A stretch of DNA of 30,949 nt. Source: JAHHLP01 sp041609895. Its GTDB lineage: Bacteria; Bacteroidota; Rhodothermia; Rhodothermales; JABDKH01. The notes beneath the pieces were generated by a model, which made no database searches, was not told the DNA's origin, and saw only the letters and a list, made by a program, of their open reading frames with translations. Each line of letters opens with the position of its first letter. The first letter of the stretch is position 1. Made by a program: the position numbers and the translations under genes. This document shows positions 1 to 8,000 of the stretch, in pieces. The DNA is taken from contig JBFIPX010000020.1 in NCBI GenBank assembly GCA_041609895.1, forward strand, positions 1-30,949. Reading direction: 5' to 3'.

Positions 1-628
1 GGCGTTCTCTCGGGACCACTGCCATTGCCGTCCCCTTCCGGTCAATCATGACGTCGACCGAGTATTCGGGTCCGGGCAGGTATTGCTGAACGATCAATGA
101 GCCATCTCGAGGCTCACTCGCCAAGTCTTCAAGCGATTTGATCAGGCGCACGCCCCGTGATCCACTACCGACACGCGGCTTCACGATAAAGGGCGGGGGC
201 CAGTCCGAACCCACGAATGTCTCGTCAAGAAGTCCGGTTTGGGGCACGTACTCCGATCGCGCAAGAGCTTGGTACAGTGCCCACTTGTCAAGACACCTCT
301 CAAGGCACTCGACTTCGGATAGCAAGAGTCTTGTGCCAGCGCTTTCGAATTCATCGCGACGCCGAGCAATGGGCAGCAGCTCGTCGTCGACGGTAGGCAC
401 GAGAACGTCGATGCGATGTTCTCGGCAATAGGAGAGAAGGCAGTCGACGAACTCCGTGTCGTCTGCCTTGGGTACAAGGAATCTGCGCATCGCCGGTACG
501 AGATATAAGCCGGCGGCGTGCGGGTCGATGTCGCACGCGAAATGATCGTGGCCTGGAGTCGCCTTTATGAAGGAAACCGCTGCCGCACCACCGGCCCCGG
601 TGATAAGTAAGCGTTTCTTGAAGTGCAT
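1..628 (-). CDS. ATP-grasp family ligase, 5' part only (runs off window)
   Basis: Reading the minus strand from ATG at 628 gives 209 uninterrupted codons to the window edge. The N-terminus (LLITGAGGAAAVSFIKA, residues 7-23) is a glycine-rich preATP-grasp nucleotide fold of the CarB/PylC type. VPTVDDELLPIA (about 77-88) is the usual second segment. PPFIVKPRVGSGSRGV (about 143-158) has the ATP-grasp lysine and glycine-rich loop, followed by IVQQYLPGPEYSVDV (about 178-192). Such proteins join a carboxylate to an amine or similar nucleophile using ATP; the substrate cannot be read from this part. The C-terminal metal-binding and catalytic residues lie outside the window. The gene is transcribed away from the rest of the window. 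Family membership is well supported; specific function is unknown. Confidence 0.85.
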   Translation of the reverse strand, partial: MHFKKRLLITGAGGAAAVSFIKATPGHDHFACDIDPHAAGLYLVPAMRRFLVPKADDTEFVDCLLSYCREHRIDVLVPTVDDELLPIARRRDEFESAGTRLLLSEVECLERCLDKWALYQALARSEYVPQTGLLDETFVGSDWPPPFIVKPRVGSGSRGVRLIKSLEDLASEPRDGSLIVQQYLPGPEYSVDVMIDRKGTAMAVVPRER

Positions 629-865
629 GGTGATTTCAGAGTAGTGTTTAGAAGAACCGTGCAGTAAGCATCGGCGTTTGATGACAGGCAGCCACGAGAC
701 TTTCGATGAAGTGGTCTTATTGTTCGACGAAAGAGGTCCTGTGCTCGTCGAAGGTGGCGTTGATCCGTGGGCACCTTACGCTCGGGTGCGTCGTTCAATT
801 GCGATCCCGGCTTTCTCGCCGCACAGTCCCAGGCTACAGTTCTCTCCATTCACTTGGTCTCGACT

Positions 866-1249
866 ATGCTTCGATCGACCGCGCTTTTCGCGCTGCTCTG
901 TTTTCCGATGATCCCGGCCTGCGCGCAGACGCCCGAGCCGACGCTGAAGGAACGACTTTTCGATGGACGTATCGCGAACATCGACACGATCGGAGTGCGG
1001 CGGTTCGTGGAGCAGACCGACTCCGGCCGGACCGACTCAGCCGAGGTCTACTTCAACGTGAGAGGTGAGCCGGTCGCCTGGCGGGCGTGGATCGGTGGCG
1101 ACTACTTTGTCTTTTGGGAGCCGTACGGCCGCTTCTCTGTTTCCGATTCCACCCTGCTTGCGCTCCAGGTGTATCAGCGGGAGCGCCGACTGCTGGAAAT
1201 GCTGGATGGCCTCGAGCTGGTGGAACAGGCGGCAAAAAAACCTCGCTGA
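866..1249 (+). CDS. Small secreted protein of unknown function
   Basis: This is a 127-residue protein that I do not recognise. I chose ATG 866 over an upstream in-frame GTG at 767 because 866 begins a good signal peptide (MLRSTALFALLCFPMIPACA, residues 1-20); the extension would bury it. The signal carries PAC-A near its end, so the product could be lipidated or cleaved at AQT. The mature part is acidic and mixed, with tryptophan and aromatic residues in the middle (WRAWIGGDYFVFWEPYGRF, about 72-90), and ends in a leucine/glutamate-rich helix. It is probably periplasmic or outer-membrane attached. It diverges from the ATP-grasp gene across a 237-base gap. No clear Shine-Dalgarno sequence is visible. 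Confidence 0.6.
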   Translation: MLRSTALFALLCFPMIPACAQTPEPTLKERLFDGRIANIDTIGVRRFVEQTDSGRTDSAEVYFNVRGEPVAWRAWIGGDYFVFWEPYGRFSVSDSTLLALQVYQRERRLLEMLDGLELVEQAAKKPR

Positions 1250-1395
1250 ACGGGCATTCTGAATACCCGAATGGTGCGGCGGCCGGCACCAAAGTGGCCA
1301 ACGATTACGTTATCTAACCTTAACGTTTACTTCATCATCCGTCCAAAAAGACGATAGATCTTTTAGGCGGAAACACGTAATCCAGGGCATTCACG

Positions 1396-1500
1396 ATGAA
1401 AGGTATCATTGCGGTTCTGACGGTGGCTACGGCGGGCGCGTTCTACGCCTGGTCAGTGCATCAGAGCAAGAGGATCCGGGCCATCTACCGAAACTGGTAG
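1396..1500 (+). CDS. Putative 34-residue single-pass membrane peptide
   Basis: A short frame starts at ATG 1396 and ends in TAG at 1498-1500. It encodes MKGIIAVLTVATAGAFYAW (residues 1-19), then a short basic tail (HQSKRIRAIYRNW). The layout is a hydrophobic N-terminal segment with a positively charged C-terminal end, typical of small membrane peptides. It sits alone between the small secreted protein and the converging accD gene. Nothing identifies a function, and a frame this short could be chance; the hydrophobic-then-basic pattern is the only argument for it. Confidence 0.35.
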   Translation: MKGIIAVLTVATAGAFYAWSVHQSKRIRAIYRNW

Positions 1501-1517
1501 GCTCGTCTCCAAATCAA

Positions 1518-2369
1518 CTATTCCTTTTCCAGAATCAGTTCGAGCAAATGGATAAGGCTGTTCCTAAGCTCACGGCGGTCGACAATCGTGTCGACAAATC
1601 CGTGCTCCTGCAAGAACTCCGATCGCTGGAACCCGCTCGGTAAGTCCTGACCGATCGTCTCCCTGATTACGCGCGGACCCGCGAAGCCGATGAGGGCTCC
1701 TGGTTCTGCGATGTGAATGTCGCCCAACATGGCAAACGAAGCCGTCACGCCCCCCGTCGTCGGATTGGTCAGCAGGACGAAGTACGGCAGTTTCTTCTCT
1801 TCGAGCAACGTCAACTGAGCGCTGGTTTTTGCCATCTGCATCAGGCTGAGCGCACCCTCCATCATCCGTGCCCCGCCGCTCTGCGCAATGATGATGAGCG
1901 GAATTTCCCGCTCGCAGGCCCTTTTGATCGACCGGGATAGAATCTCGCCGATGACCGATCCCATCGATCCGCCGATGAAAGAGAAATCCATGGCTCCGAT
2001 CGATACCTCGTGTCCACCGATCTGACCAGTGGCCGCTCTGGCGCCATCATTCATCCCGGTCTTTCGCTGCGCGTCGCCCAGCCGGTCCGTATACGGTTTG
2101 CGATCCAGGAACTGAAGGGCGTCGACGGCAAACAGATCTTGGTCATGCAACTCAAACGCTTCGTCATCAAAGAGCAGTCTGAAGTAGCCAAGACTGTTCA
2201 TGCGAAAGTGATGACCGCATTTCGGGCAAACCAGCAGGTTCTCCTCCAGTTCTCGCCGGTGGATGGGTTCAGAGCAGTCCGGACACTTCTCCCACTGGCC
2301 TTCCGGAATCTCGATCTGGTCGCTGGTATCCGTCAGAATACCGGCCTTTTGGCGCTTAAACCAGCTCAT
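1518..2369 (-). CDS. accD: Acetyl-CoA carboxylase carboxyltransferase subunit beta
   Basis: This 283-residue protein is the beta half of the carboxyltransferase that moves CO2 from biotin to acetyl-CoA, making malonyl-CoA for fatty acid synthesis. The N-terminal four-cysteine zinc ribbon is complete (C29, C32, C48, C51, in CPDC and CPKC). The carboxyltransferase core shows GGSMGSVIGEI (about 134-144), AQSGGARMMEGA (about 162-173) and TTGGVTASFAMLGD (about 205-218), whose backbone glycines form the oxyanion holes. Length is normal for the family. The partner accA is not in the window. It lies 17 bases downstream of tsaB on the same strand, so the two are probably cotranscribed. Confidence 0.96.
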   Translation of the reverse strand: MSWFKRQKAGILTDTSDQIEIPEGQWEKCPDCSEPIHRRELEENLLVCPKCGHHFRMNSLGYFRLLFDDEAFELHDQDLFAVDALQFLDRKPYTDRLGDAQRKTGMNDGARAATGQIGGHEVSIGAMDFSFIGGSMGSVIGEILSRSIKRACEREIPLIIIAQSGGARMMEGALSLMQMAKTSAQLTLLEEKKLPYFVLLTNPTTGGVTASFAMLGDIHIAEPGALIGFAGPRVIRETIGQDLPSGFQRSEFLQEHGFVDTIVDRRELRNSLIHLLELILEKE

Positions 2370-2386
2370 GGAGGTTATTCGGGTGA

Positions 2387-3109
2387 TTAGAGTTGCAGCC
2401 GATCGAAAACGGTTCCGGACGGCCTGCGTGCGATGTAGTCCTTCAAATAATAGGGCTCAAACTGATCTAAGTCATCTTCCTGTCCGCGTTCCAGTGCCAT
2501 GCGTCCAAGAGCCGCAACGTCGCTGGCGCGCGCAAGGTGGTGGATTTCTCGGATGCCTGCGAGCGGACCGGCGTTGGCCACAAGCCGTGAGGCTGCGTCG
2601 CCACCCAAGGCAATTGTGCCATTCGATGATTCCCTTGCAAGCCACGCTACAGCTTCTTCATCGGTTAAGATGGTGGGCATCATAATCTCGGACAGATCGT
2701 CGCCTTCGAAAGCCCCGAAATACACCTCTCCGCGGCGCGAACCGATCGCGACGGCGACCTGATTCGGCCGCGACTCTCCGCGGGCTATTGCCCATGTGGC
2801 GACAGAGCGGGCGTAGGCAGCCAGGGTGGAGACCCCCACGAGTCGTGCGCCTGTTCCGACACAGAGTCCCTTCGCCGTGCTCACGCCGATCCGCAGCCCC
2901 GTATAAGAGCCCGGTCCCGCAGAGACCGCCACGGCGTCAATGTCGCGCGGCGTGAGGTCCGCGCGGCTTAACGTCTCAACGACCGTCGGGACGAGTCGCT
3001 CGGCGTGGGATCGCGGCCGAAGCAGGGTCATGCTGGCGGCCGGCTCGCCGTCTACTTCCACCGCCACTCCGCACACGGATCGGGCCGTTTCAAGTCCGAG
3101 AATGATCAT
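2387..3109 (-). CDS. tsaB: tRNA threonylcarbamoyladenosine biosynthesis protein TsaB
   Basis: TsaB is the inactive ASKHA-fold partner of TsaD. The TsaBDE complex transfers threonylcarbamoyl to A37 of ANN-decoding tRNAs. The protein begins MIILGLETARSVCGVAV, matching the usual start with the first phosphate-loop strand, so I chose ATG 3109 and not the frame's first ATG at 3160, which adds 17 unrelated residues. AVSAGPGSYTGLRIGVSTAK (about 65-84) is the family signature. The length of 240 residues is normal. TsaD and TsaE are not in the window. It precedes accD with a 17-base gap. Confidence 0.94.
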   Translation of the reverse strand: MIILGLETARSVCGVAVEVDGEPAASMTLLRPRSHAERLVPTVVETLSRADLTPRDIDAVAVSAGPGSYTGLRIGVSTAKGLCVGTGARLVGVSTLAAYARSVATWAIARGESRPNQVAVAIGSRRGEVYFGAFEGDDLSEIMMPTILTDEEAVAWLARESSNGTIALGGDAASRLVANAGPLAGIREIHHLARASDVAALGRMALERGQEDDLDQFEPYYLKDYIARRPSGTVFDRLQL

Positions 3110-3429
3110 GCTGTGGCTATTGAGGCTCGCGCTCCACTGACCGACGTCGAAATGGGTCAAGGACGGCGAGATCTTCCTTGACTATTTCCGGGCCGCGTAT
3201 GATTTTTCTAAGTTACGAGTTCACGGTGATCCGGCGTTGCGAGACCCTGTGAGGCGGCGTGGAATGTTGTGCAGTCAGGACGGTTCCGCACGCTACCTGA
3301 ATCAGGCATTTAGACGTATCCAGTCAGCTGATCACCTGGTGGGAGCCACCCGTCTTATCTGCGGGTGGCATTTTTGACGGCTGCAGGGGCAATTCCCGGT
3401 GGGCGCGGATTAATGAGGACGAAGTCACT
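3110..3429. other. Divergent intergenic region and EF-G leader
   Basis: These 320 bases separate tsaB (minus) from the EF-G-like gene (plus). The plus strand holds TTGACT at about 3177 and TATGAT at 3197, but 14 bases apart, too close for a standard sigma-70 promoter, so no promoter is called. A 17-codon ORF (start 3199, MIFLSYEF...) is present but unsupported. The only clear structure is the terminator-like hairpin at 3345-3375, annotated separately. No tRNA or riboswitch class I know of is recognisable. Confidence 0.5.
3345..3375 (+). terminator. Terminator-like hairpin in the leader of the EF-G-like gene
   Basis: GCCACCCG (3345-3352) and CGGGTGGC (3362-3369) form a perfect 8-bp GC-rich stem with a 9-base loop, followed by ATTTTT (3370-3375), the form of an intrinsic terminator on the plus strand. 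The left arm can also pair with an upstream GGTGG (3338-3342) around a GAG loop, giving a mutually exclusive structure. It lies 54 bases before the EF-G start. No plus-strand gene ends upstream, so it may be an attenuator or may block read-through into the EF-G gene. Confidence 0.55.
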
Positions 3430-5553
3430 ATGAAGGTATACGACGGAGCACACATCAGAAACGTAGTCCTGGTGGGACACCAGGGCAGCGGGAAGACCAT
3501 GCTTGCCGAAGCAATGCTCTTCGCCAGCGGTGCGATAAACCGCATGGGCAGCATAGAGGAAGGGACGACGGTGAGCGACTACCACCCGAGTGAAAAGGAG
3601 CGCCAGATGTCAGTGTTCGCGTCGCTGGTCCATGCGGAGTGGGAGGGCCACAAGATTAACATCATCGACACGCCCGGCTACCCTGACTTTGTCGGAGAGG
3701 TCATTACGTCGCTCAAAGTGGGAGACACGGCGGTGTTTGTGATGAACGCTGCCGAGGGCGTTGAGGTGGGCACCGAACTGGCATGGTCATCCGGCGAGCG
3801 CAGTGGCGTGCCGGCCATGTTTGTCATTAACCACCTGGACAAAACCAAGGCAAGATTTGACACGGTCGTCGGGCAGATCCAGGAACGTTTCGGTAGAGGC
3901 GCCACTATCGTGCAGCTCCCGGTGGGCCCCGGAAGCCGATCGATCATCGACGTGCTTTTGATGAAACAGCTCACGTTTCCTGAGGGCAAAGGGAAGCCGG
4001 AGATCAGCGATATCGCGCCCGAGTACGCCGAACGTGCCGAGCAGCTGCACAACGAACTCATCGAGAACATTGCCGAGAACGACGAGAGCTTGATGGAGCT
4101 CTACTTTGAGAAGGGCACGCTCACCGAGGATGAGATGCGACAGGGCTTGCATGAAGCGATGCTCAAGCGACAGTTGTTTCCCATCTTCCTTACGAGTGCG
4201 ACGCAGAATGTCGGCGTTACGCGTTTGATGAGTTTCATTGACAACGTGTGTCCGAAGCCGGTGGAGATGCCGCCCGCGGCCGTGTCAGAAGGCGAGCCGA
4301 TACCATGCGATGCCTCCGGTGATCCAGTCGTTTTCATCTACCGAACGATGGCAGAGCATCATGTCGGAGACTACTCCTTCTTCCGCGTCTATTCGGGGAC
4401 GATTGAAGCCGGTCTTGATCTCGAGAATGCCCAGACAGGTGGGACCGAGCGCATCGGTCAGCTGTTTGGCATCGACGGGAGGGAACGGGACGCGGTCACG
4501 AAGATGGAGGCCGGGGATCTGGGCGCACTCGTCAAGCTTCGCGATACGCATACGAATAACACCCTCAGAAAGAAGGGCAGTCGGGTCGCGATCGCACCGA
4601 TAGACTTCCCCGAACCCCGATACACGATGGGCGTCCGAAGCGCTACGGAGGGCGACGAAGAGAAGCTCGCCCAGGGATTCCATCAGATCGCCGAGGAGGA
4701 TCCGTCACTCAGAATCATGCACGACCCGCATCTCAATCAGATGGTACTTGGCGGACAGGGTGAGATGCATCTGGAAATTGTCAAGTACAGGTTGAAGAAC
4801 CGGTTTGGGGTTGATGTTGAGTTCTACCGACCGCGGATCGCATACCGGGAGACGGTTCAGTCGACGGCCCGCTCCAAGTATCGCCACAAGAAGCAGACGG
4901 GCGGTGCCGGGCAGTTCGCGGACATCTCGATGCTGGTCGAGCCTCTCAACGGCGAGTTTCGCCCCCCGGACGATATCAAGGTTCGCAATGTTGCGGAAGC
5001 GACTACCGGTTGGGGCTCGCGCATCGAGTTCATTGACGGTATCGTCGGCGGTGTCATCGACATGCGTCGATTCTTCGGTGCCATTCAGAAAGGGGTTCTG
5101 GAAGCGATGCAAGAAGGGCCGATTGCCGGCTATCCCGTTGGCGATGTCCGCGTCGTCATTTATGACGGCGGAATGCACTCGGTCGACTCCAACGAAAACG
5201 CCTTCAAGACAGCCGCTCGCATGTGCTTTCGAGACGCGTTTCGCCAGGCCAACCCGGTGCTCCTCGAGCCGATCTTTGATCTGGAGGTCTTGGTGCCCGA
5301 GTCGTACACCGGTGACGTAATGGGTGATCTCAACACGCGGCGTGCGCGAATCCAGGGTATCGAGGCCGAGGGGTCGCTTCAGCGCATCAAGGCGCAGGCG
5401 CCCGAGTCCGAGCTATTCCGTTACTCGACGGTTTTGCGATCCATAACGCAGGGCCGTGGCCTTCATACGGGTACCTTCCAGCGTTACGAAGCGATGCCGC
5501 GAAACGTGCAGGAGAAGGTGGTGTCGGAGGCCGGTGAGCTGCAGGAAGCGTAG
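3430..5553 (+). CDS. EF-G-2-type translation factor GTPase (elongation factor G-like)
   Basis: This 707-residue protein has the full EF-G layout: GTPase domain, domain II, domain III (LNQMVLGGQGEMHLEIV, about 436-452), domain IV (YRHKKQTGGAGQFADISM, about 481-498) and domain V. It is not the housekeeping fusA type. G1 is GHQGSGKT (16-23). Switch I reads ERQMSV where classical EF-G has ERGITI. G3 is DTPGYPDFVGE (80-90), with tyrosine in place of the catalytic histidine of DTPGH. G4 is NHLD (134-137) in place of NKxD. These changes are, from memory, typical of the EF-G-2/FusA2-like group, whose role is poorly defined; ribosome binding with weak or altered GTP hydrolysis is plausible. No str-operon genes (rpsL, rpsG, tuf) are adjacent. 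Confidence 0.9.
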   Translation: MKVYDGAHIRNVVLVGHQGSGKTMLAEAMLFASGAINRMGSIEEGTTVSDYHPSEKERQMSVFASLVHAEWEGHKINIIDTPGYPDFVGEVITSLKVGDTAVFVMNAAEGVEVGTELAWSSGERSGVPAMFVINHLDKTKARFDTVVGQIQERFGRGATIVQLPVGPGSRSIIDVLLMKQLTFPEGKGKPEISDIAPEYAERAEQLHNELIENIAENDESLMELYFEKGTLTEDEMRQGLHEAMLKRQLFPIFLTSATQNVGVTRLMSFIDNVCPKPVEMPPAAVSEGEPIPCDASGDPVVFIYRTMAEHHVGDYSFFRVYSGTIEAGLDLENAQTGGTERIGQLFGIDGRERDAVTKMEAGDLGALVKLRDTHTNNTLRKKGSRVAIAPIDFPEPRYTMGVRSATEGDEEKLAQGFHQIAEEDPSLRIMHDPHLNQMVLGGQGEMHLEIVKYRLKNRFGVDVEFYRPRIAYRETVQSTARSKYRHKKQTGGAGQFADISMLVEPLNGEFRPPDDIKVRNVAEATTGWGSRIEFIDGIVGGVIDMRRFFGAIQKGVLEAMQEGPIAGYPVGDVRVVIYDGGMHSVDSNENAFKTAARMCFRDAFRQANPVLLEPIFDLEVLVPESYTGDVMGDLNTRRARIQGIEAEGSLQRIKAQAPESELFRYSTVLRSITQGRGLHTGTFQRYEAMPRNVQEKVVSEAGELQEA

Positions 5554-5610
5554 CACCCTTCGCCGACTCCCGACTAGCCAATGACCAACGTGACCTAGCT
5601 CTTGACACCC

Positions 5611-7329
5611 ATGGCAAAGGCTCCGCAGGTTGCCTCCCGAGAAGTCTTCGACGCGATTGTGGTCGGATCAGGTATCACCGGGGGTTGGGCGGCCAAGGAG
5701 CTCACGGAGAAAGGGCTGAAGACGTTGTTGCTCGAGCGCGGCCCGATGGTCGAGCATGGCACGGACTATTCGGGAGAGCACAAGGCCCCGTGGGACCTCC
5801 CGTACCGGGGCTTCGGCGATCGGAAGATGTACGAGGAGGAGTACGCCATTCAAAGCACCTGTTATGCTTTTGGTGAGGCCTCCCGACAGTTCTTCGTCAA
5901 CGACCGTGAGAATCCATACATCCAGCCGGCCGACAAGCCTTTTCGGTGGCTACGCGGCTATCATCTCGGTGGACGTTCGCTCACCTGGGGTCGGCAGTGC
6001 TACAGGTGGAGCGATCTCGACTTCGAGGCCAATCAGGTAGATGGCTGGGGCGTAGACTGGCCGATACGCTATCGGGACATCGCGCCGTGGTACGATTACG
6101 TGGAGTCGTTTGCCGGAATCAGCGGTCAGGAGGAAGGGCTGTCGCAACTACCCGACGGCGTGTTTCTTCCACCGATGGAGCTCAATTGGGCGGAGCGCCA
6201 AACCGCCGAGCGCATAGCCGACGCGTTTCCCGATCGGCGAATGACCATCGGTCGGACGGCCGTCCTCACCAGGCCCCACAACGGCCGTGCCGCCTGCCAC
6301 TACTGCGGTCCTTGCCATCGTGGTTGCTCGGCAGGAGCCTACTTCTCGAGTCTGAGTGCGACGCTGCCCGCCGCGCTTGCCACGGGAAACCTCACCATCC
6401 GTTGCGACAGCATCGTACACAGCTTGATACTGGATCCCGATCGCGACCTCGTGTCGGGCGTTCGCGTCATCGACCGAAATACGCAAGAGGCCCTTCAGTT
6501 CGGCGGCAGGCTCATCTTTCTTTGTGCATCGACGTTGGGCACGACGCAGATCCTACTGAACTCAACGTCGACTCGTTATCCCACCGGCTTGGGCAATTCC
6601 AGCGACGCGCTCGGCCGATATCTGATGGACCACCATTACGAGGTCGGATGTGTGGCGACCCTTCCTGGCGGCGAGGAGCGGTACGACCGGGGAAATCGGC
6701 CCAATGGATTCTACCTCGCGCGATTCAGGAATCTGAAAGGCAGTCGACAAGAGGATGGTTACGTTCGAGGCTACGGCTTTCAGGGGTCTTGCTACCGCGA
6801 GGGGTGGCAGTCCCTTAGTGATTCCGGAGGAATCGGAGCGGACCTGAAGCAACGTCTTCGTGACCCGGGCAAGTGGAAGATCTGGATCGGAGCATGGTGC
6901 GAGATGCTTCCTTACGAGGACAACCGTGTTGCGCTCGATGCAGACGAGACGGATCAGTGGGGGATACCGTTGCTTCGGATCGACTGCACCTTTCGCGAGA
7001 ATGAGGCAGCAATGCGCCGTGACGTTCTAGATGCTACGGCGGAAATGCTGGACGCCGCCGGATACGTCGATATACAGCCGTTCGACGACGACGTGCCTCC
7101 TGGCTTCTGCATTCATGAGATGGGGACTGCTCGCATGGGTCGCGACCCGAGGACCTCGGTTCTCAACGGCAACAATCAGATTCACGAGGTACCGAACGTT
7201 TTTGTCACGGACGGTTCGTCAATGGCCTCGTCTGCGTGCCAGAACCCATCGTTGACGTACATGGCGCTAACCACCCGAGCGTGCGATTATGTGGTAAAGG
7301 CGGTCAATCGAGGTGATCTGCGGGTTTGA
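5611..7329 (+). CDS. GMC-family FAD-dependent oxidoreductase (membrane/periplasmic sugar or alcohol dehydrogenase type)
   Basis: This is a 572-residue flavoprotein. ATG 5611 starts three codons after an in-frame TTG at 5602 and puts the FAD loop VVGSGITGGWAAKEL in the usual place (GSGITGG about 19-25). HLGGRSLTWGRQ (about 118-129) is the second FAD-contact motif. C229, C232, C235 and C239 lie in CHYCGPCHRGC, where sugar dehydrogenases of this family bind a 3Fe-4S cluster. The C-terminal active-site pair is His502 (HEMGTARMG) and Asn545 (CQNPSL). Relatives oxidise gluconate, fructose, glucose or glycosides and pass electrons to cytochromes. The usual small Tat-exported subunit is absent next door, but a cytochrome c lipoprotein is encoded 3 kb away. 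It follows the EF-G-like gene by 57 bases. The substrate is unknown. Confidence 0.88.
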   Translation: MAKAPQVASREVFDAIVVGSGITGGWAAKELTEKGLKTLLLERGPMVEHGTDYSGEHKAPWDLPYRGFGDRKMYEEEYAIQSTCYAFGEASRQFFVNDRENPYIQPADKPFRWLRGYHLGGRSLTWGRQCYRWSDLDFEANQVDGWGVDWPIRYRDIAPWYDYVESFAGISGQEEGLSQLPDGVFLPPMELNWAERQTAERIADAFPDRRMTIGRTAVLTRPHNGRAACHYCGPCHRGCSAGAYFSSLSATLPAALATGNLTIRCDSIVHSLILDPDRDLVSGVRVIDRNTQEALQFGGRLIFLCASTLGTTQILLNSTSTRYPTGLGNSSDALGRYLMDHHYEVGCVATLPGGEERYDRGNRPNGFYLARFRNLKGSRQEDGYVRGYGFQGSCYREGWQSLSDSGGIGADLKQRLRDPGKWKIWIGAWCEMLPYEDNRVALDADETDQWGIPLLRIDCTFRENEAAMRRDVLDATAEMLDAAGYVDIQPFDDDVPPGFCIHEMGTARMGRDPRTSVLNGNNQIHEVPNVFVTDGSSMASSACQNPSLTYMALTTRACDYVVKAVNRGDLRV

Positions 7330-7483
7330 TCCTGTATTCTACGTTGGGCGGGAAACTGTTGGCACGGCGAACATCGTATATTGGATCGCTACGACCCAGG
7401 GCCGACTCGAATGCTAGTCGACTCAGTCGGTCCGAAGACGACTTCTCGTTTCAAGGAAATTCACCCCAACGCACACACCTGTC

Positions 7484-7987
7484 ATGAAACTACCTCTCTT
7501 CTTGTCACTTTGCTGCATCGCGCTCTTCGCTTTCGGCTGTGCCCAACAGGCCGCCCAGGAGACTGCCGACCACCGGCCCATAATCGACCAGTTCGTCAAA
7601 GGATGGAATGCCGGCGACTATGACGCCGTTGCCAGCGTCACGCCGGCGGATTTCGTTAGGCACGTCGGTGACGCTCGGACGAGCTCAAGTCGGGACGAAC
7701 TGATTGGCGAAATGCAGGGGTTTCGCACCGGATTTCCGGATATGAATGTGGCGATTGACAACGTCGTTTCCACTGCCGACAAGGCGTATGTCAACTGGAC
7801 GTTCACCGGGACACACGACGGACCCTTTCAGGGGATTGACCCGACGGGTAAGTCCGTCGAAATATCCGGGATAACCGTTGTCTTTGTCGGCGAGGAAGGT
7901 CAGTTCGTGCGGGAAGACGTCTACTTTGATCAGCTTTCATTCATGCAGCAGCTGGGATTTGAGCTGGCACCGGTCGGGGACGCTTGA
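7484..7987 (+). CDS. SnoaL-like/ester cyclase-type lipoprotein
   Basis: This 167-residue protein starts with a lipoprotein signal (MKLPLFLSLCCIALFAFGC, lipid cysteine C19). The mature part has the SnoaL/NTF2-like alpha+beta barrel pattern: IIDQFVKGWNAGDYDAV (about 33-49), DELIGEMQGFRTGFPDMNVA (about 71-90), a tryptophan strand VNWTFTGTHDGPFQG (about 103-117), and ISGITVVFVGEEGQ (about 126-139). Many such proteins are catalytically unassigned; some isomerise or cyclise small ligands. It follows the GMC dehydrogenase by 154 bases and converges on the sulfatase-like gene with a 13-base gap. No terminator is visible between the convergent genes. Confidence 0.82.
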   Translation: MKLPLFLSLCCIALFAFGCAQQAAQETADHRPIIDQFVKGWNAGDYDAVASVTPADFVRHVGDARTSSSRDELIGEMQGFRTGFPDMNVAIDNVVSTADKAYVNWTFTGTHDGPFQGIDPTGKSVEISGITVVFVGEEGQFVREDVYFDQLSFMQQLGFELAPVGDA

Positions 7988-8000
7988 GGAGAGCTGGCAG

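Noticed and set aside
1340..1365. Possible AAAAGA/TCTTTT hairpin after the small secreted protein gene
   Set aside because: The stem is short and AT-only with no following T-run, so it is too weak to call a terminator.
3177..3202. TTGACT and TATGAT as a sigma-70 promoter for the EF-G-like gene
   Set aside because: The 14-base spacing is too short, and this phylum uses a different -7/-33 consensus.
5946..6818. 290-residue plus-strand frame
   Set aside because: It is a frame-shifted, arginine-rich shadow of the GMC oxidoreductase gene.
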